A stretch of DNA of 64,000 bases from the NCBI RefSeq assembly GCF_029504575.1, contig NZ_JAQFII010000001.1, positions 6,269,001 through 6,333,000 on the forward strand. The letters are read 5' to 3'. Below, one piece after another: positions 34,309-42,106 of the stretch (positions are counted from its first letter, which is position 1; each line of letters begins with the position of its first letter). Source of the stretch: Streptomyces sp. SPB162. Lineage in GTDB: Bacteria > Actinomycetota > Actinomycetes > Streptomycetales > Streptomycetaceae. The notes under the pieces were generated by a model that worked only from the letters and a program-made list of their open reading frames with translations, was not told where the DNA came from and made no database searches. A program made the position numbers and the translations under genes.

Positions 34309-36105
34309 GTGTTCACGACGCGGCCCACCCTGCAGGGCACCTTCGGCATGGTCTCGTCGACACACTGGCTGGCGTCCCAGTCGGCCATGGCCGTGCTGGA
34401 GGACGGCGGCAACGCGTTCGACGCCGCGGTGGCCGCCGGGTTCGTCCTGCACGTCGTAGAACCGCATCTGAACGGTCCGGCGGGCGAGGTACCGATCCTC
34501 CTCGCCCCGGCAGGCGGGCCGGTGCGGGTGTTGTGCGGGCAGGGGCCCGCCCCCGCCGGAGCGTCCGTCGGGCACTACCGGAGCCTCGGCCTGGACCTGG
34601 TGCCCGGCACCGGGCCGCTGGCGGCCGCCGTGCCCGGCGCGTTCGACGCCTGGATGGTGCTGCTGCGCGACCACGGCACGAAGACCCTCGCCGAGGTCCT
34701 GAGGTACGCGGTCGGCTACGCCGAACACGGACATCCGGCGGTCGCGGCGATCGGCGCGAGCGTGGAGGCGGTGCGGACCCTCTTCGCGACCGAGTGGACC
34801 GACTCCGCCGCGCTGTACCTGCCGGCGGGCCGGGCGCCGCGTCCTGGCGCCCTGCTGCGGAACCCGGCCCTGGCCACCACGTGGCGGCGCCTGCTGCGCG
34901 AGGCCGACGCGCGGGCGGTCGGCGCCGGCCGGGAGCAGCGGATCGAGGCCGCCCGGCAGATCTGGCGCTCGGGCTTCATCGGCGAGGCGCTGGCCGCCGC
35001 CGCGGCCCGCCCCGCGATGGACAGCTCGGGCGAACGGCACGCCTCGACGCTCATCGGCGACGACCTGGCCGGATACGAGGCGCGCTACGAACCCCCGCTG
35101 ACGTACGACCGGTTCGGCTGGACGGTCTGCAAGCCGGGGCCGTGGAGCCAGGGCCCGGTCTTCGCCCAGCAACTCGCCCTGCTGCCCGACGGCTTCGGCT
35201 ACCAGGAGCCCGGCTACGTCCACACCCTCGTCGAAGGCACCAAGCTCGCGATGGCCGACCGGGAGGCCTGGTACGGCGACGCCGAGGCCGATGTACCGGT
35301 CGGAGCGCTGCTGTCACCCGCGTACAACGACGGGCGCCGGACCCTGATCGGCGACGCCGCCTCGTACGAACTGCGCCCCGGCAGTCCCGGCGGCCCGGGC
35401 GGACGGGCGCCCCGGCTGCCGCGCTTCGCGCTGGAGAGCGTGCCGCGAGCGCCGGGCACGGGTGAACCGAGCGTCGCCACCGACGAACCGATGACCCCCG
35501 CCGCCGACGGCCGCACCCGCGGCGACACCTGCCATCTCGACGTGGTCGACCGCTGGGGCAACATGGTCGCCGCCACCCCCAGCGGCGGCTGGCTGCAGTC
35601 CAGCCCGCTGATCCCCGAACTCGGCTTCCCGCTCGGTACCCGGCTGCAGATGACGTGGCTGGAGGAGGGGCTGCCCAACTCCCTCACGCCCGGCCGCCGC
35701 CCGCGCACGACGCTGTCGCCGTCCATGGCGCTGCGCGACGGCGAACCGGTCCTGGCGTTCGGCACCCCCGGCGGCGACCAGCAGGACCAGTGGTCGCTGC
35801 ACTTCTTCCTGGCCGTCGCGCTGGGCGGGCTCGGCCTGCAGGAGGCGATCGACGCGCCGGGCTGGCACACGGACGGCTTCCCCGGCTCGTTCCACCCGCG
35901 CGTCATGCGCCCCGGCAGCGTGACCGTCGAATCGCGCCTCGGCGGGCGGACCATCGGCGAACTGCGCCGTCGCGGCCACCGGGTGACGGTCGGCGGCCCC
36001 TGGTCGGAGGGCCGGCTCTGCGCGGTCGCCCGCGACCCGGAGACGGGTGTGCTCTCCGCGGCCGCCAACCCGCGCGGCATGCAGGGCTACGCGGTCGGCC
36101 GCTGA
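34309..36105 (+). CDS. Gamma-glutamyltransferase-family Ntn hydrolase (cytoplasmic)
   Basis: The protein has 598 residues with no signal peptide, unlike the secreted GGT at 18391. Family motifs are GGNAFDAAVAAGF, EPHLNGPAGEVP, the probable autocleavage Thr407 in RGDTCHLDVVDRWGN, and FGTPGGDQQDQW. The usual TTH of GGT is TCH here, so substrate use may differ, for example acylase-like. GTG 34309 is chosen because the conserved N-terminus begins with FTTRPTLQGTFGMVS. It directly follows the SCP2-like gene, with a hairpin at its start codon, and its end overlaps the convergent Nudix gene by 19 bases. Confidence 0.85.
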   Translation: MFTTRPTLQGTFGMVSSTHWLASQSAMAVLEDGGNAFDAAVAAGFVLHVVEPHLNGPAGEVPILLAPAGGPVRVLCGQGPAPAGASVGHYRSLGLDLVPGTGPLAAAVPGAFDAWMVLLRDHGTKTLAEVLRYAVGYAEHGHPAVAAIGASVEAVRTLFATEWTDSAALYLPAGRAPRPGALLRNPALATTWRRLLREADARAVGAGREQRIEAARQIWRSGFIGEALAAAAARPAMDSSGERHASTLIGDDLAGYEARYEPPLTYDRFGWTVCKPGPWSQGPVFAQQLALLPDGFGYQEPGYVHTLVEGTKLAMADREAWYGDAEADVPVGALLSPAYNDGRRTLIGDAASYELRPGSPGGPGGRAPRLPRFALESVPRAPGTGEPSVATDEPMTPAADGRTRGDTCHLDVVDRWGNMVAATPSGGWLQSSPLIPELGFPLGTRLQMTWLEEGLPNSLTPGRRPRTTLSPSMALRDGEPVLAFGTPGGDQQDQWSLHFFLAVALGGLGLQEAIDAPGWHTDGFPGSFHPRVMRPGSVTVESRLGGRTIGELRRRGHRVTVGGPWSEGRLCAVARDPETGVLSAAANPRGMQGYAVGR

Positions 36106-36671
36106 CCGGTCCGGCCGGTGTGGTGAACCGTGGACGCCGGGCCGACGCGACGGGTGTGGTCCACCGCGGGCGCCGGGCCGACCCGGTGGCCGTTCTCCAG
36201 CTCGGCGGTCCCGGTGCCGGCCATCAGCGCGGCGAACCCGGCCCGGATACGGCCCTCCATCTCGGGGGAGGCGAACGTGCCGACCTGGTCGAGCGGGACG
36301 AGGTTCCAGGCGTCCAGCTCTTCCTCCTGCAGCCGGATCGCCCCGAGCTGCTCCTCGTCGAGCACTCCGCCGTCGTACAGGTACACCGCCAGCGGGGGCC
36401 TGTCGGCGCGGGTCACCCAGTCCATCGCGATCAACGCGCCGGGCTCGACGTCCAGGCCGATCTCCTCGGCGACCTCGCGACGCGCCCCCTGCCGGGGCGA
36501 CTCGCCCTGACCGGACTCCACCGTGCCGCCGGGCAGGATCCACTTGCGCTCGCCCTCGCGGTAGTTGGGATCCACGAGCAGCACGCGGCCGGCCCGGTCG
36601 CGGAACAGCACCGCCGCTCCAGCGAGGATCTTCGGCAGGGCGGCGATGTACGAGGCGTAGTCCTGGGTCAC
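36087..36671 (-). CDS. Nudix hydrolase
   Basis: The protein has about 194 residues. GTG 36671 fits the conserved start (TQDYASYIAALPKILAGAAV). The Nudix box is complete at about 56-78: GGTVESGQGESP followed by RREVAEEIGL. It would hydrolyse a nucleoside diphosphate derivative, with the substrate undetermined. The C-terminal tail is unusual. It holds two copies of a 12-residue unit of the form RVGPA-x-x-V-x-HT, encoded by a 36-bp tandem repeat. It lies 19 bases downstream of the GNAT gene on the same strand, so the two are probably co-transcribed. Confidence 0.85.
   Translation of the reverse strand: MTQDYASYIAALPKILAGAAVLFRDRAGRVLLVDPNYREGERKWILPGGTVESGQGESPRQGARREVAEEIGLDVEPGALIAMDWVTRADRPPLAVYLYDGGVLDEEQLGAIRLQEEELDAWNLVPLDQVGTFASPEMEGRIRAGFAALMAGTGTAELENGHRVGPAPAVDHTRRVGPASTVHHTGRTGQRPTA
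36118..36189. repeat. Two 36-bp tandem repeats in the Nudix gene tail
   Basis: Copies at 36118-36153 and 36154-36189 share 29 of 36 bases and keep the frame. They encode two 12-residue units at the C-terminus of the Nudix protein. The duplication lies next to the overlap with the convergent GGT-like gene. Confidence 0.7.
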
Positions 36672-36690
36672 GGACCCCAACCTACGCGGC

Positions 36691-37218
36691 TCACACGTCG
36701 TCGAAGGGCGCCGCGTACGCGAACGCGCCACGCAGTGCCGGATCGGCCGGAACGTAGCCGGTCAGGGTCCGGGCCTGGAAGTGCGGCCGCCATTCGGCCA
36801 CCGCGGGGGTGATCCCGTACTCCTCGGCCGGCCGGAAACCGAACCGCCCGTAGTAACGGGGATCGCCGAGCAGGATGACCAGTGGCGCGCCCAGTGCGTC
36901 GCAGGCGCCGAGGGCGGTGTGCATGAGCGCTTTGCCGACACCGGACCGCTGGTGGCCGGGGGCCACCGACAGCGGGCCGATCGCGAGCACGGATGTCTCC
37001 GCGACATGAGCGCGCGTGGCCAGCACGTGGCCGATCACCCGGTCCTCCTCATCCGTCGCGACGAGCGACAGCTCGGGGAGCCAGGCGTCGCTCGCCCGCA
37101 GCCGGTCGACGAGCGACGCTTCGACGGAGCCGTCCGCCTTCCCCGGCCGGGCGAACGCGGCGGCGGTGACGTCACGGATCACGTCGATGTCGGTGGGTCG
37201 CTCACGTCGGATCAGCAC
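36691..37218 (-). CDS. GNAT family N-acetyltransferase
   Basis: The protein has about 175 residues from GTG 37218; a TTG at 37254 would add 12 residues. The acetyl-CoA motif is PLSVAPGHQRSGVGKALMHT. IRRERPTDIDVIRDVTAAAF is the typical N-terminal strand-helix, and YYGRFGFRPA the typical end. It is closest to the YhbS-like group. The acceptor is not known. It is the upstream partner of the Nudix gene and divergent from glycerate kinase. Confidence 0.83.
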   Translation of the reverse strand: MLIRRERPTDIDVIRDVTAAAFARPGKADGSVEASLVDRLRASDAWLPELSLVATDEEDRVIGHVLATRAHVAETSVLAIGPLSVAPGHQRSGVGKALMHTALGACDALGAPLVILLGDPRYYGRFGFRPAEEYGITPAVAEWRPHFQARTLTGYVPADPALRGAFAYAAPFDDV

Positions 37219-37412
37219 CGGCGCACTGTGCCGCAACGCGGCGGGCCCCCGCAAACGAATATGCGGCGCGAACTCCGGTTGCCGGAACCTCCTGCTATGT
37301 CAGTGAAACTCACGATGTGATGGGGTGGCGCGCCGGACCGGTCATGGGCACGCGGACGATAGCGGGATAAGGTCCGAGCGGCGCGACGTTCCGTATCGGA
37401 TGGGGAGTAAAC

Positions 37413-38570
37413 GTGTCCGACACCGCACGACACACAACGGGGCGCGTACTGATCGCCGCCGACAAGTTCAAGGGGTCGCTGACGGCGGTGCAGGTCGCCG
37501 AGCATGTCACGGCCGGGCTGCTGCACGTGGTGCCGGGGCTGACGATCGAGTCGGTGCCGGTCGCCGACGGCGGCGACGGCACCGTCGACGCGGCGGTCGC
37601 GGCCGGCTTCGAGCGGCGTGAGCTGCGGGTGACCGGGCCGCTGGGCGAGCCGGTGACCGCCACGTACGCCGTGCGCGACACCACCGCCGTGGTCGAGATG
37701 GCCGAGGCCTCCGGCCTGCGGCATCTGCCGGAGGGCGTCTTCGAGCCGCTCACGGCCACCACACTCGGCACCGGCGAGCTGTTGCGCGCCGCGCTGGACG
37801 ACGGCGCGCGCACCATCGTGCTGGGCGTCGGCGGCAGCGCCACCAACGACGGCGGGGCCGGCATGCTCGTCGCGCTCGGCGCCCGCCTGCTCGACGCGGA
37901 CGGAGCGCCGGTCGGACCCGGCGGCGGGGCGCTGGCCGCCCTCGCCACCGCCGACCTGTCCGGGCTCGACCCGCGGCTCGCCGCCACCGAGGTGGTGCTG
38001 GCCAGCGACGTCGACAACCCGCTGCTCGGCCCGAAGGGCGCCGCCGCCGTGTACGGCCCGCAGAAGGGCGCCAGCGAACAGGACGTGGCCGCGCTCGACG
38101 CCGCCCTCGGGCGGTTCGTCGAGGTGCTCACCGAAGCCCGGGGGTCCGCCGCGGCCGACGCCGCGCAGGCGCCGGGAGCCGGTGCCGCCGGCGGTATCGG
38201 CTACGGAGCGCTCGTCGGGCTCGACGCGGCCTTCCGGCCCGGCATCGACGTCATGCTCGACGTCCTGGGCTTCGCCGAGGCACTGGACCGCGCCGACTTC
38301 GTGATCACCGGCGAGGGGTCGCTCGACGAGCAGACCCTGCACGGCAAGGCCCCGGTCGGCGTCGCGCAGGCCGCCCGCGCCCGCAATATCGACGTCGTCG
38401 CCGTCTGCGGCCGGCTCGCGCTCGCTCCCGGCGCGCTCGGCGGGGCCGGCATCCGCCGCGCCTACGCCCTGACCGACATCGAGCCGGACCCGACGGTCTG
38501 CATGGCCCAGGCCGGCCCCCTGCTGGAACGCGTGGCCCAGGCCCTGGCCCGGGACTTCCTGGCGCAGTAG
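37413..38570 (+). CDS. Glycerate kinase (type I)
   Basis: The protein has 385 residues. GTG 37413 has GGGGAG upstream. Family motifs are ADKFKGSLTAVQVAEH, VPVADGGDGTVDA, GVGGSATNDGGAGML and ITGEGSLDEQTLHGKAP. The enzyme phosphorylates D-glycerate with ATP, giving 2-phosphoglycerate in the GK-I (GarK/GlxK) group. It links glyoxylate/glycerate degradation to glycolysis. A pathway link to the ethylmalonyl-CoA genes 2 kb away (glyoxylate use) is possible but unproven. It ends at a double terminator. Confidence 0.9.
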   Translation: MSDTARHTTGRVLIAADKFKGSLTAVQVAEHVTAGLLHVVPGLTIESVPVADGGDGTVDAAVAAGFERRELRVTGPLGEPVTATYAVRDTTAVVEMAEASGLRHLPEGVFEPLTATTLGTGELLRAALDDGARTIVLGVGGSATNDGGAGMLVALGARLLDADGAPVGPGGGALAALATADLSGLDPRLAATEVVLASDVDNPLLGPKGAAAVYGPQKGASEQDVAALDAALGRFVEVLTEARGSAAADAAQAPGAGAAGGIGYGALVGLDAAFRPGIDVMLDVLGFAEALDRADFVITGEGSLDEQTLHGKAPVGVAQAARARNIDVVAVCGRLALAPGALGGAGIRRAYALTDIEPDPTVCMAQAGPLLERVAQALARDFLAQ

Positions 38571-38584
38571 GCGACCGCGTCGCG

Positions 38585-38612
38585 CCGAGGGCGGCCAGAA
38601 GGCCGCCCTCGG
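38585..38612. terminator. Hairpin terminator 1 after glycerate kinase
   Basis: CCGAGGGCGGCC-AGAA-GGCCGCCCTCGG is a perfect 12-bp stem with a 4-base loop, 14 bases after the stop codon. It is the first of two strong hairpins between convergent genes. Confidence 0.75.
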
Positions 38613-38661
38613 GGTGGTCTCGGCCCACCGTCCCGCGTGTCCCACTCGCGGCGAAGTACAC

Positions 38662-38698
38662 GGGAAAGGCCCCGGGCCGAGAGCCCGGGGCCTTTCCC
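38662..38698. terminator. Hairpin terminator 2, bidirectional
   Basis: GGGAAAGGCCCCGGGC and GCCCGGGGCCTTTCCC form a perfect 16-bp stem with loop CGAGA. It lies 26 bases past the stop of the leftward pssA gene and ends the psd-pssA message as well as any read-through from glycerate kinase. Confidence 0.85.
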
Positions 38699-38724
38699 TG
38701 TCACACCGCTCCGCGGCGCCGCCG

Positions 38725-39567
38725 TCACTGCTCGGCGCGCGCCTCGCGGCGGTTGTTACGGAAGGTGTTCACCCTGCGCGTCGTCGCGAAGCACGGGATG
38801 ACCGCCGCGGCGAGGATCTGGAGCGCCGCACCGGTCTGGAGCAGCAGGTGCCCGCCCGGTACGTCCAGCGTCCAGGCCGCGAGGCAGCCCATGCTGATGA
38901 AGATCCAGGCCAGCGTGATCAGCGCGAGCCGGCCGCGGGGCTTGGGGTACTCGACGCGGCTCATCATCAGCCACGCCACCCCCACGATCGCCAGCAGCGT
39001 CGGGATGAACGGCAGCTCCAGCAGGACGACGGAGACGACCGTCATCGCGCCGAACGGGCTCGGCATGCCCTGGAAGACCCCGTCCCGCACCGTGGTGCAG
39101 GAGAAGCGCGCGAGTCTGAGGACCACGGCGAGCAGGACGACGACGGCGGCCACCGCCGAGACCCGGCCGTGCGCGTCGTCCGCGACCAGCCCCCACACCA
39201 CCACGAAGTACGCCGGTGCGAGGCCGAAGCTGATCAGGTCCGACAGGTTGTCGAGCTCGGCTCCCATGGCGGAGCTGCGGAGCTTGCGCGCCACCAGCCC
39301 GTCCAGGAGGTCGAAGACGGACGCCATCAGCATGAGGGTCACGGCCGTCGCGGCGTTGTGCCGCGCCATGCCGCCGTCGGCGGTGCCCATGAGGTGCGGC
39401 ACCAGCACTTGGGTGGTCGTGAAGTACACGGCCATGAATCCGCAGATGGCGTTACCGAGAGTGAGCGTGTCCGCGATGGACAGCCGCGTGGAGAGGGGGA
39501 GGTCGTCGACCTCTTCCTCCAGCTCGGTCACCCACGGGGCCTGTGTGTCGGGATCAATCACGGTCAA
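38725..39567 (-). CDS. pssA: CDP-diacylglycerol-serine O-phosphatidyltransferase
   Basis: The protein has 280 residues with about eight membrane helices. The CDP-alcohol phosphotransferase motif is complete: DLLDGLVAR, then G and the two Asp in GAELDNLSDLISFG. It makes phosphatidylserine from CDP-diacylglycerol and serine in the membrane. The start is taken as TTG 39567, which overlaps the psd end by 14 bases; GTG 39561 is an alternative. It follows psd on the same strand, so the two consecutive steps of phosphatidylethanolamine synthesis are co-expressed. Confidence 0.88.
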   Translation of the reverse strand: MTVIDPDTQAPWVTELEEEVDDLPLSTRLSIADTLTLGNAICGFMAVYFTTTQVLVPHLMGTADGGMARHNAATAVTLMLMASVFDLLDGLVARKLRSSAMGAELDNLSDLISFGLAPAYFVVVWGLVADDAHGRVSAVAAVVVLLAVVLRLARFSCTTVRDGVFQGMPSPFGAMTVVSVVLLELPFIPTLLAIVGVAWLMMSRVEYPKPRGRLALITLAWIFISMGCLAAWTLDVPGGHLLLQTGAALQILAAAVIPCFATTRRVNTFRNNRREARAEQ

Positions 39568-40201
39568 GACGAGTCACCCCAGCCATGGTGGTCTGGCCGA
39601 CCTCGACATCGGGCAGGACGCCCTCAGGGAGGTAGATGTCGACGCGGGAGCCGAAGCGGATCAGGCCGATGCGCTCGCCCTGCTCGACCTTGGTGCCCGA
39701 GGGCACGTAGGGCACGATGCGGCGGGCCACGGCGCCGGCGATCTGCACCATCTCGATGTCGCCGAGTTCGGTGTCGAAGTGCCAGACAACGCGTTCGTTG
39801 TTCTCGCTCTCCTTGTTGAACGCCGGTACGAAACCGCCGGGGATGTGTTCCACGGAGGTGACGGTGCCCGCGAGCGGTGCGCGGTTCACATGGACGTTCA
39901 GCGGGCTCATGAAGATCGCGACGCGGGTGCGCCCGTCCTTCCACGGCATGATGCTCTGCACCACGCCGTCTGCCGGTGAGATCACCCGGCCCTGAGCGAT
40001 GTCTCGCTCAGGGTCACGGAAGAACCACAGCATGCCCGCGGCCAGGGCGGTGGTGGGTACGGCCACGGCTGCCCAGCGCCCGGAGCGGCGGGCGCGGGTG
40101 AGGCTGACCGCCGCGGCGGCCACGGTCGGGAGGAGCCACGGCGACGCTCCGCGCGCGAGGCGGACCCGGCCGCGAGGTGCAGAGGAATGGCTGTGGGGCA
40201 T
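39554..40201 (-). CDS. psd: Phosphatidylserine decarboxylase, short (archaeal-type) form
   Basis: The protein has about 215 residues from ATG 40201, with an AAGG site upstream. One or two membrane helices (about residues 20-65) precede the catalytic domain: FFRDPERDIAQGRVISPADG, FMSPLNVHVNRAP and the cleavage motif RFGSRVDIYLP, where Ser185 should become the pyruvoyl group. It converts phosphatidylserine to phosphatidylethanolamine. It lies at the end of the ethylmalonyl-CoA gene block but has its own probable promoter at 40348-40375. Confidence 0.9.
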   Translation of the reverse strand: MPHSHSSAPRGRVRLARGASPWLLPTVAAAAVSLTRARRSGRWAAVAVPTTALAAGMLWFFRDPERDIAQGRVISPADGVVQSIMPWKDGRTRVAIFMSPLNVHVNRAPLAGTVTSVEHIPGGFVPAFNKESENNERVVWHFDTELGDIEMVQIAGAVARRIVPYVPSGTKVEQGERIGLIRFGSRVDIYLPEGVLPDVEVGQTTMAGVTRLDRD

Positions 40202-40347
40202 GGAAGACCTTCGTAGCGGAGGGTGCCGCGAGATGGTTCTGGGGACGGCGGCTTTACCAAGATGGTATCGGGTGGCACCCACAACTCGGCAAGCGCGAGG
40301 GCGAGTCCATGGCCAGTACGCGATGACTCGGTGTGACCTTCACCTCG

Positions 40348-40375
40348 AATATATCGCTTATATCAGGACATTCAG
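40348..40375 (-). promoter_or_regulatory. AT-rich promoter for psd-pssA
   Basis: On the minus strand CTGAAT (40375-40370) and TATATT (40353-40348) are spaced by 16 bases in an unusually AT-rich patch. The -35 box overlaps the stop codon of the acyl-CoA dehydrogenase gene and the palindrome ATTCAG-CC-CTGAAT (40370-40383). The leader to psd would be about 140 bases. Confidence 0.4.
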
Positions 40376-41592
40376 CCCTGAATACGATACTCCTCGAGCA
40401 GCCGGCGACCAATGATCATTTTCTGGATCTCGGCGGTACCTTCACCGATGAGCAACATCGGGGCCTCCCGGTAGAGCCGCTCGATCTCGTACTCCTTGGA
40501 GAAGCCGTATCCGCCGTGGATGCGGAAGGCGTCCTCGACGACCTCCTTGCAGTACTCCGAGGCCAGGTACTTCGCCATGCCGGCCTCGAGGTCGTTGCGC
40601 TGGCCCGAGTCCTTCTTACGAGCGGCGTTGACCATCATCGCGTGAGCGGCCTCGACCTTGGTCGCCATCTCGGCGAGCTTGAAGGAGATCGCCTGGTGCT
40701 CGATGATCGGCTTGCCGAAGGTGTGGCGTTGTTGCGCGTAGGAGATCCCGAGCTCGAACGCGCGCTGTGCGACTCCGCAGCCGCGCGCCGCCACATTGAC
40801 CCGCCCGACCTCGACGCCGTCCATCATCTGGTAGAAGCCGCGACCGCTCTGACCACCGAGAACGCGGTTCGACGGGACCCGGACGTCCTCCAGGATCAGC
40901 TCCGTCGTATCGACGCCCTTGTAGCCCATCTTCTCGATCTTGCCGGGCACGGTGAGACCGGGGACCGCAGGGTTCGGACCGAACCCGGGCTCCTTCTCGA
41001 TGAGGAAGGTCGTCATCGACTTGTGCGGCTTGGCCGCGGCTTCCTCGGGGGACAGGCCCTCATCGGTCTTGCAGAGCACCGCCACCAGGTTGGACGAACC
41101 GCCGTTCGTGAGCCACATCTTCTGGCCGTTGACGACGTAGTCGTCGCCGTCCCTGACGCCCTTGGTGCGGATCGCGGAGACGTCGGAACCCATCCCCGGC
41201 TCCGACATCGAGAAGGCGCCACGCACTTCGCCGGCCGCCATCCGGGGCAGAAAGTACTCCTTCTGCTCCTGCGTTCCGTGCTGCTTGAGCATGTAGGCGA
41301 CGATGAAGTGAGTGTTGATAATTCCGGACACACTCATCCAGCCGCGGGCAATCTCCTCGACCGTGAGGGCATATGTGAGAAGAGACTCACCAAGACCCCC
41401 GTACTCCTCGGGAATCATGAGCCCGAAGATGCCAAGTTCCTTCAGGCCCTCAACGATTTCGGTGGGGTACTCGTCGCGGTGTTCGAGCTCCGTCGCGACC
41501 GGCAGGATCTCCTTGTCCACGAAGCTGCGGACGGTGGAGAGGATCTCCCGCTGGATGTCGGTCAGCCCGTCGGTCTGAGCGAGTCGGCTCAT
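40372..41592 (-). CDS. Acyl-CoA dehydrogenase, probable methylsuccinyl-CoA dehydrogenase
   Basis: The protein has 406 residues and the full acyl-CoA dehydrogenase pattern: GAFSMSEPGMGSDVSAIRTK near residue 125, KMWLTNGGSSN, RGFYQMMDGVEVGRVNVAA, and ending EIQKMIIGRRLLEEYRI. The flavin-binding IHGGYGFSKEYEIERLYRE is intact. Placed after MaoC and the B12 mutase, it most likely oxidises methylsuccinyl-CoA to mesaconyl-CoA. It follows the MaoC gene with a one-base gap and is last in the ethylmalonyl-CoA block. Confidence 0.87.
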   Translation of the reverse strand: MSRLAQTDGLTDIQREILSTVRSFVDKEILPVATELEHRDEYPTEIVEGLKELGIFGLMIPEEYGGLGESLLTYALTVEEIARGWMSVSGIINTHFIVAYMLKQHGTQEQKEYFLPRMAAGEVRGAFSMSEPGMGSDVSAIRTKGVRDGDDYVVNGQKMWLTNGGSSNLVAVLCKTDEGLSPEEAAAKPHKSMTTFLIEKEPGFGPNPAVPGLTVPGKIEKMGYKGVDTTELILEDVRVPSNRVLGGQSGRGFYQMMDGVEVGRVNVAARGCGVAQRAFELGISYAQQRHTFGKPIIEHQAISFKLAEMATKVEAAHAMMVNAARKKDSGQRNDLEAGMAKYLASEYCKEVVEDAFRIHGGYGFSKEYEIERLYREAPMLLIGEGTAEIQKMIIGRRLLEEYRIQG

Positions 41593-41593
41593 G

Positions 41594-42106
41594 TCAGTTC
41601 TCCTGCAGGTCGGGGCGGCCGGGCTGCTCGCCGCCGCGTTCCTTGATGTACGTGGCGGTGGGGACCATGACCTTGCGGCGGAAGACGCACACCAGGGTGC
41701 CGTCCTGCTTGTAGCCCTTGGTCTCGACGTAGACGATGCCGCGGTCGTCCTTCGACTTGGACGGCCACTTGTCCAGGACGGTGGTCTGCCCGTAGATCGT
41801 GTCGCCGTGGAACGTCGGCGCCACGTGCTTGAGCGACTCGACCTCCAGGTTGGCGATCGCCTTGCCCGAAACGTCCGGCACGGACATGCCCAGCAGCAGG
41901 GAGTAGATGTAGTTCCCCACCACGACGTTCTTGCCGAAGTCGGTGGTGTTCTCGGCGTAGTTCGCGTCCATGTGGAGCGGGTGGTGGTTCATCGTGAGGA
42001 GGCAGAAGAGATGGTCGTCGTACTCCGTGACCGTCTTTCCGGGCCAGTGCTTGTAGACGGCACCGACCTCGAACTCCTCGTACGTGCGACCGAACTGCAC
42101 CGTCAT
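41594..42106 (-). CDS. MaoC-like hydratase, probable mesaconyl-CoA hydratase
   Basis: The protein has 170 residues with the hot-dog fold of MaoC hydratases. The sequence TMNHHPLHMDANYAENTTDF holds the Asp/His hydratase motif and GNYIYSLLLGMSV follows. Its length and motif spacing fit mesaconyl-CoA hydratase, which forms beta-methylmalyl-CoA. ATG 42106 overlaps the mutase stop (ATGA). Two neighbouring genes supply its substrate. Confidence 0.87.
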   Translation of the reverse strand: MTVQFGRTYEEFEVGAVYKHWPGKTVTEYDDHLFCLLTMNHHPLHMDANYAENTTDFGKNVVVGNYIYSLLLGMSVPDVSGKAIANLEVESLKHVAPTFHGDTIYGQTTVLDKWPSKSKDDRGIVYVETKGYKQDGTLVCVFRRKVMVPTATYIKERGGEQPGRPDLQEN

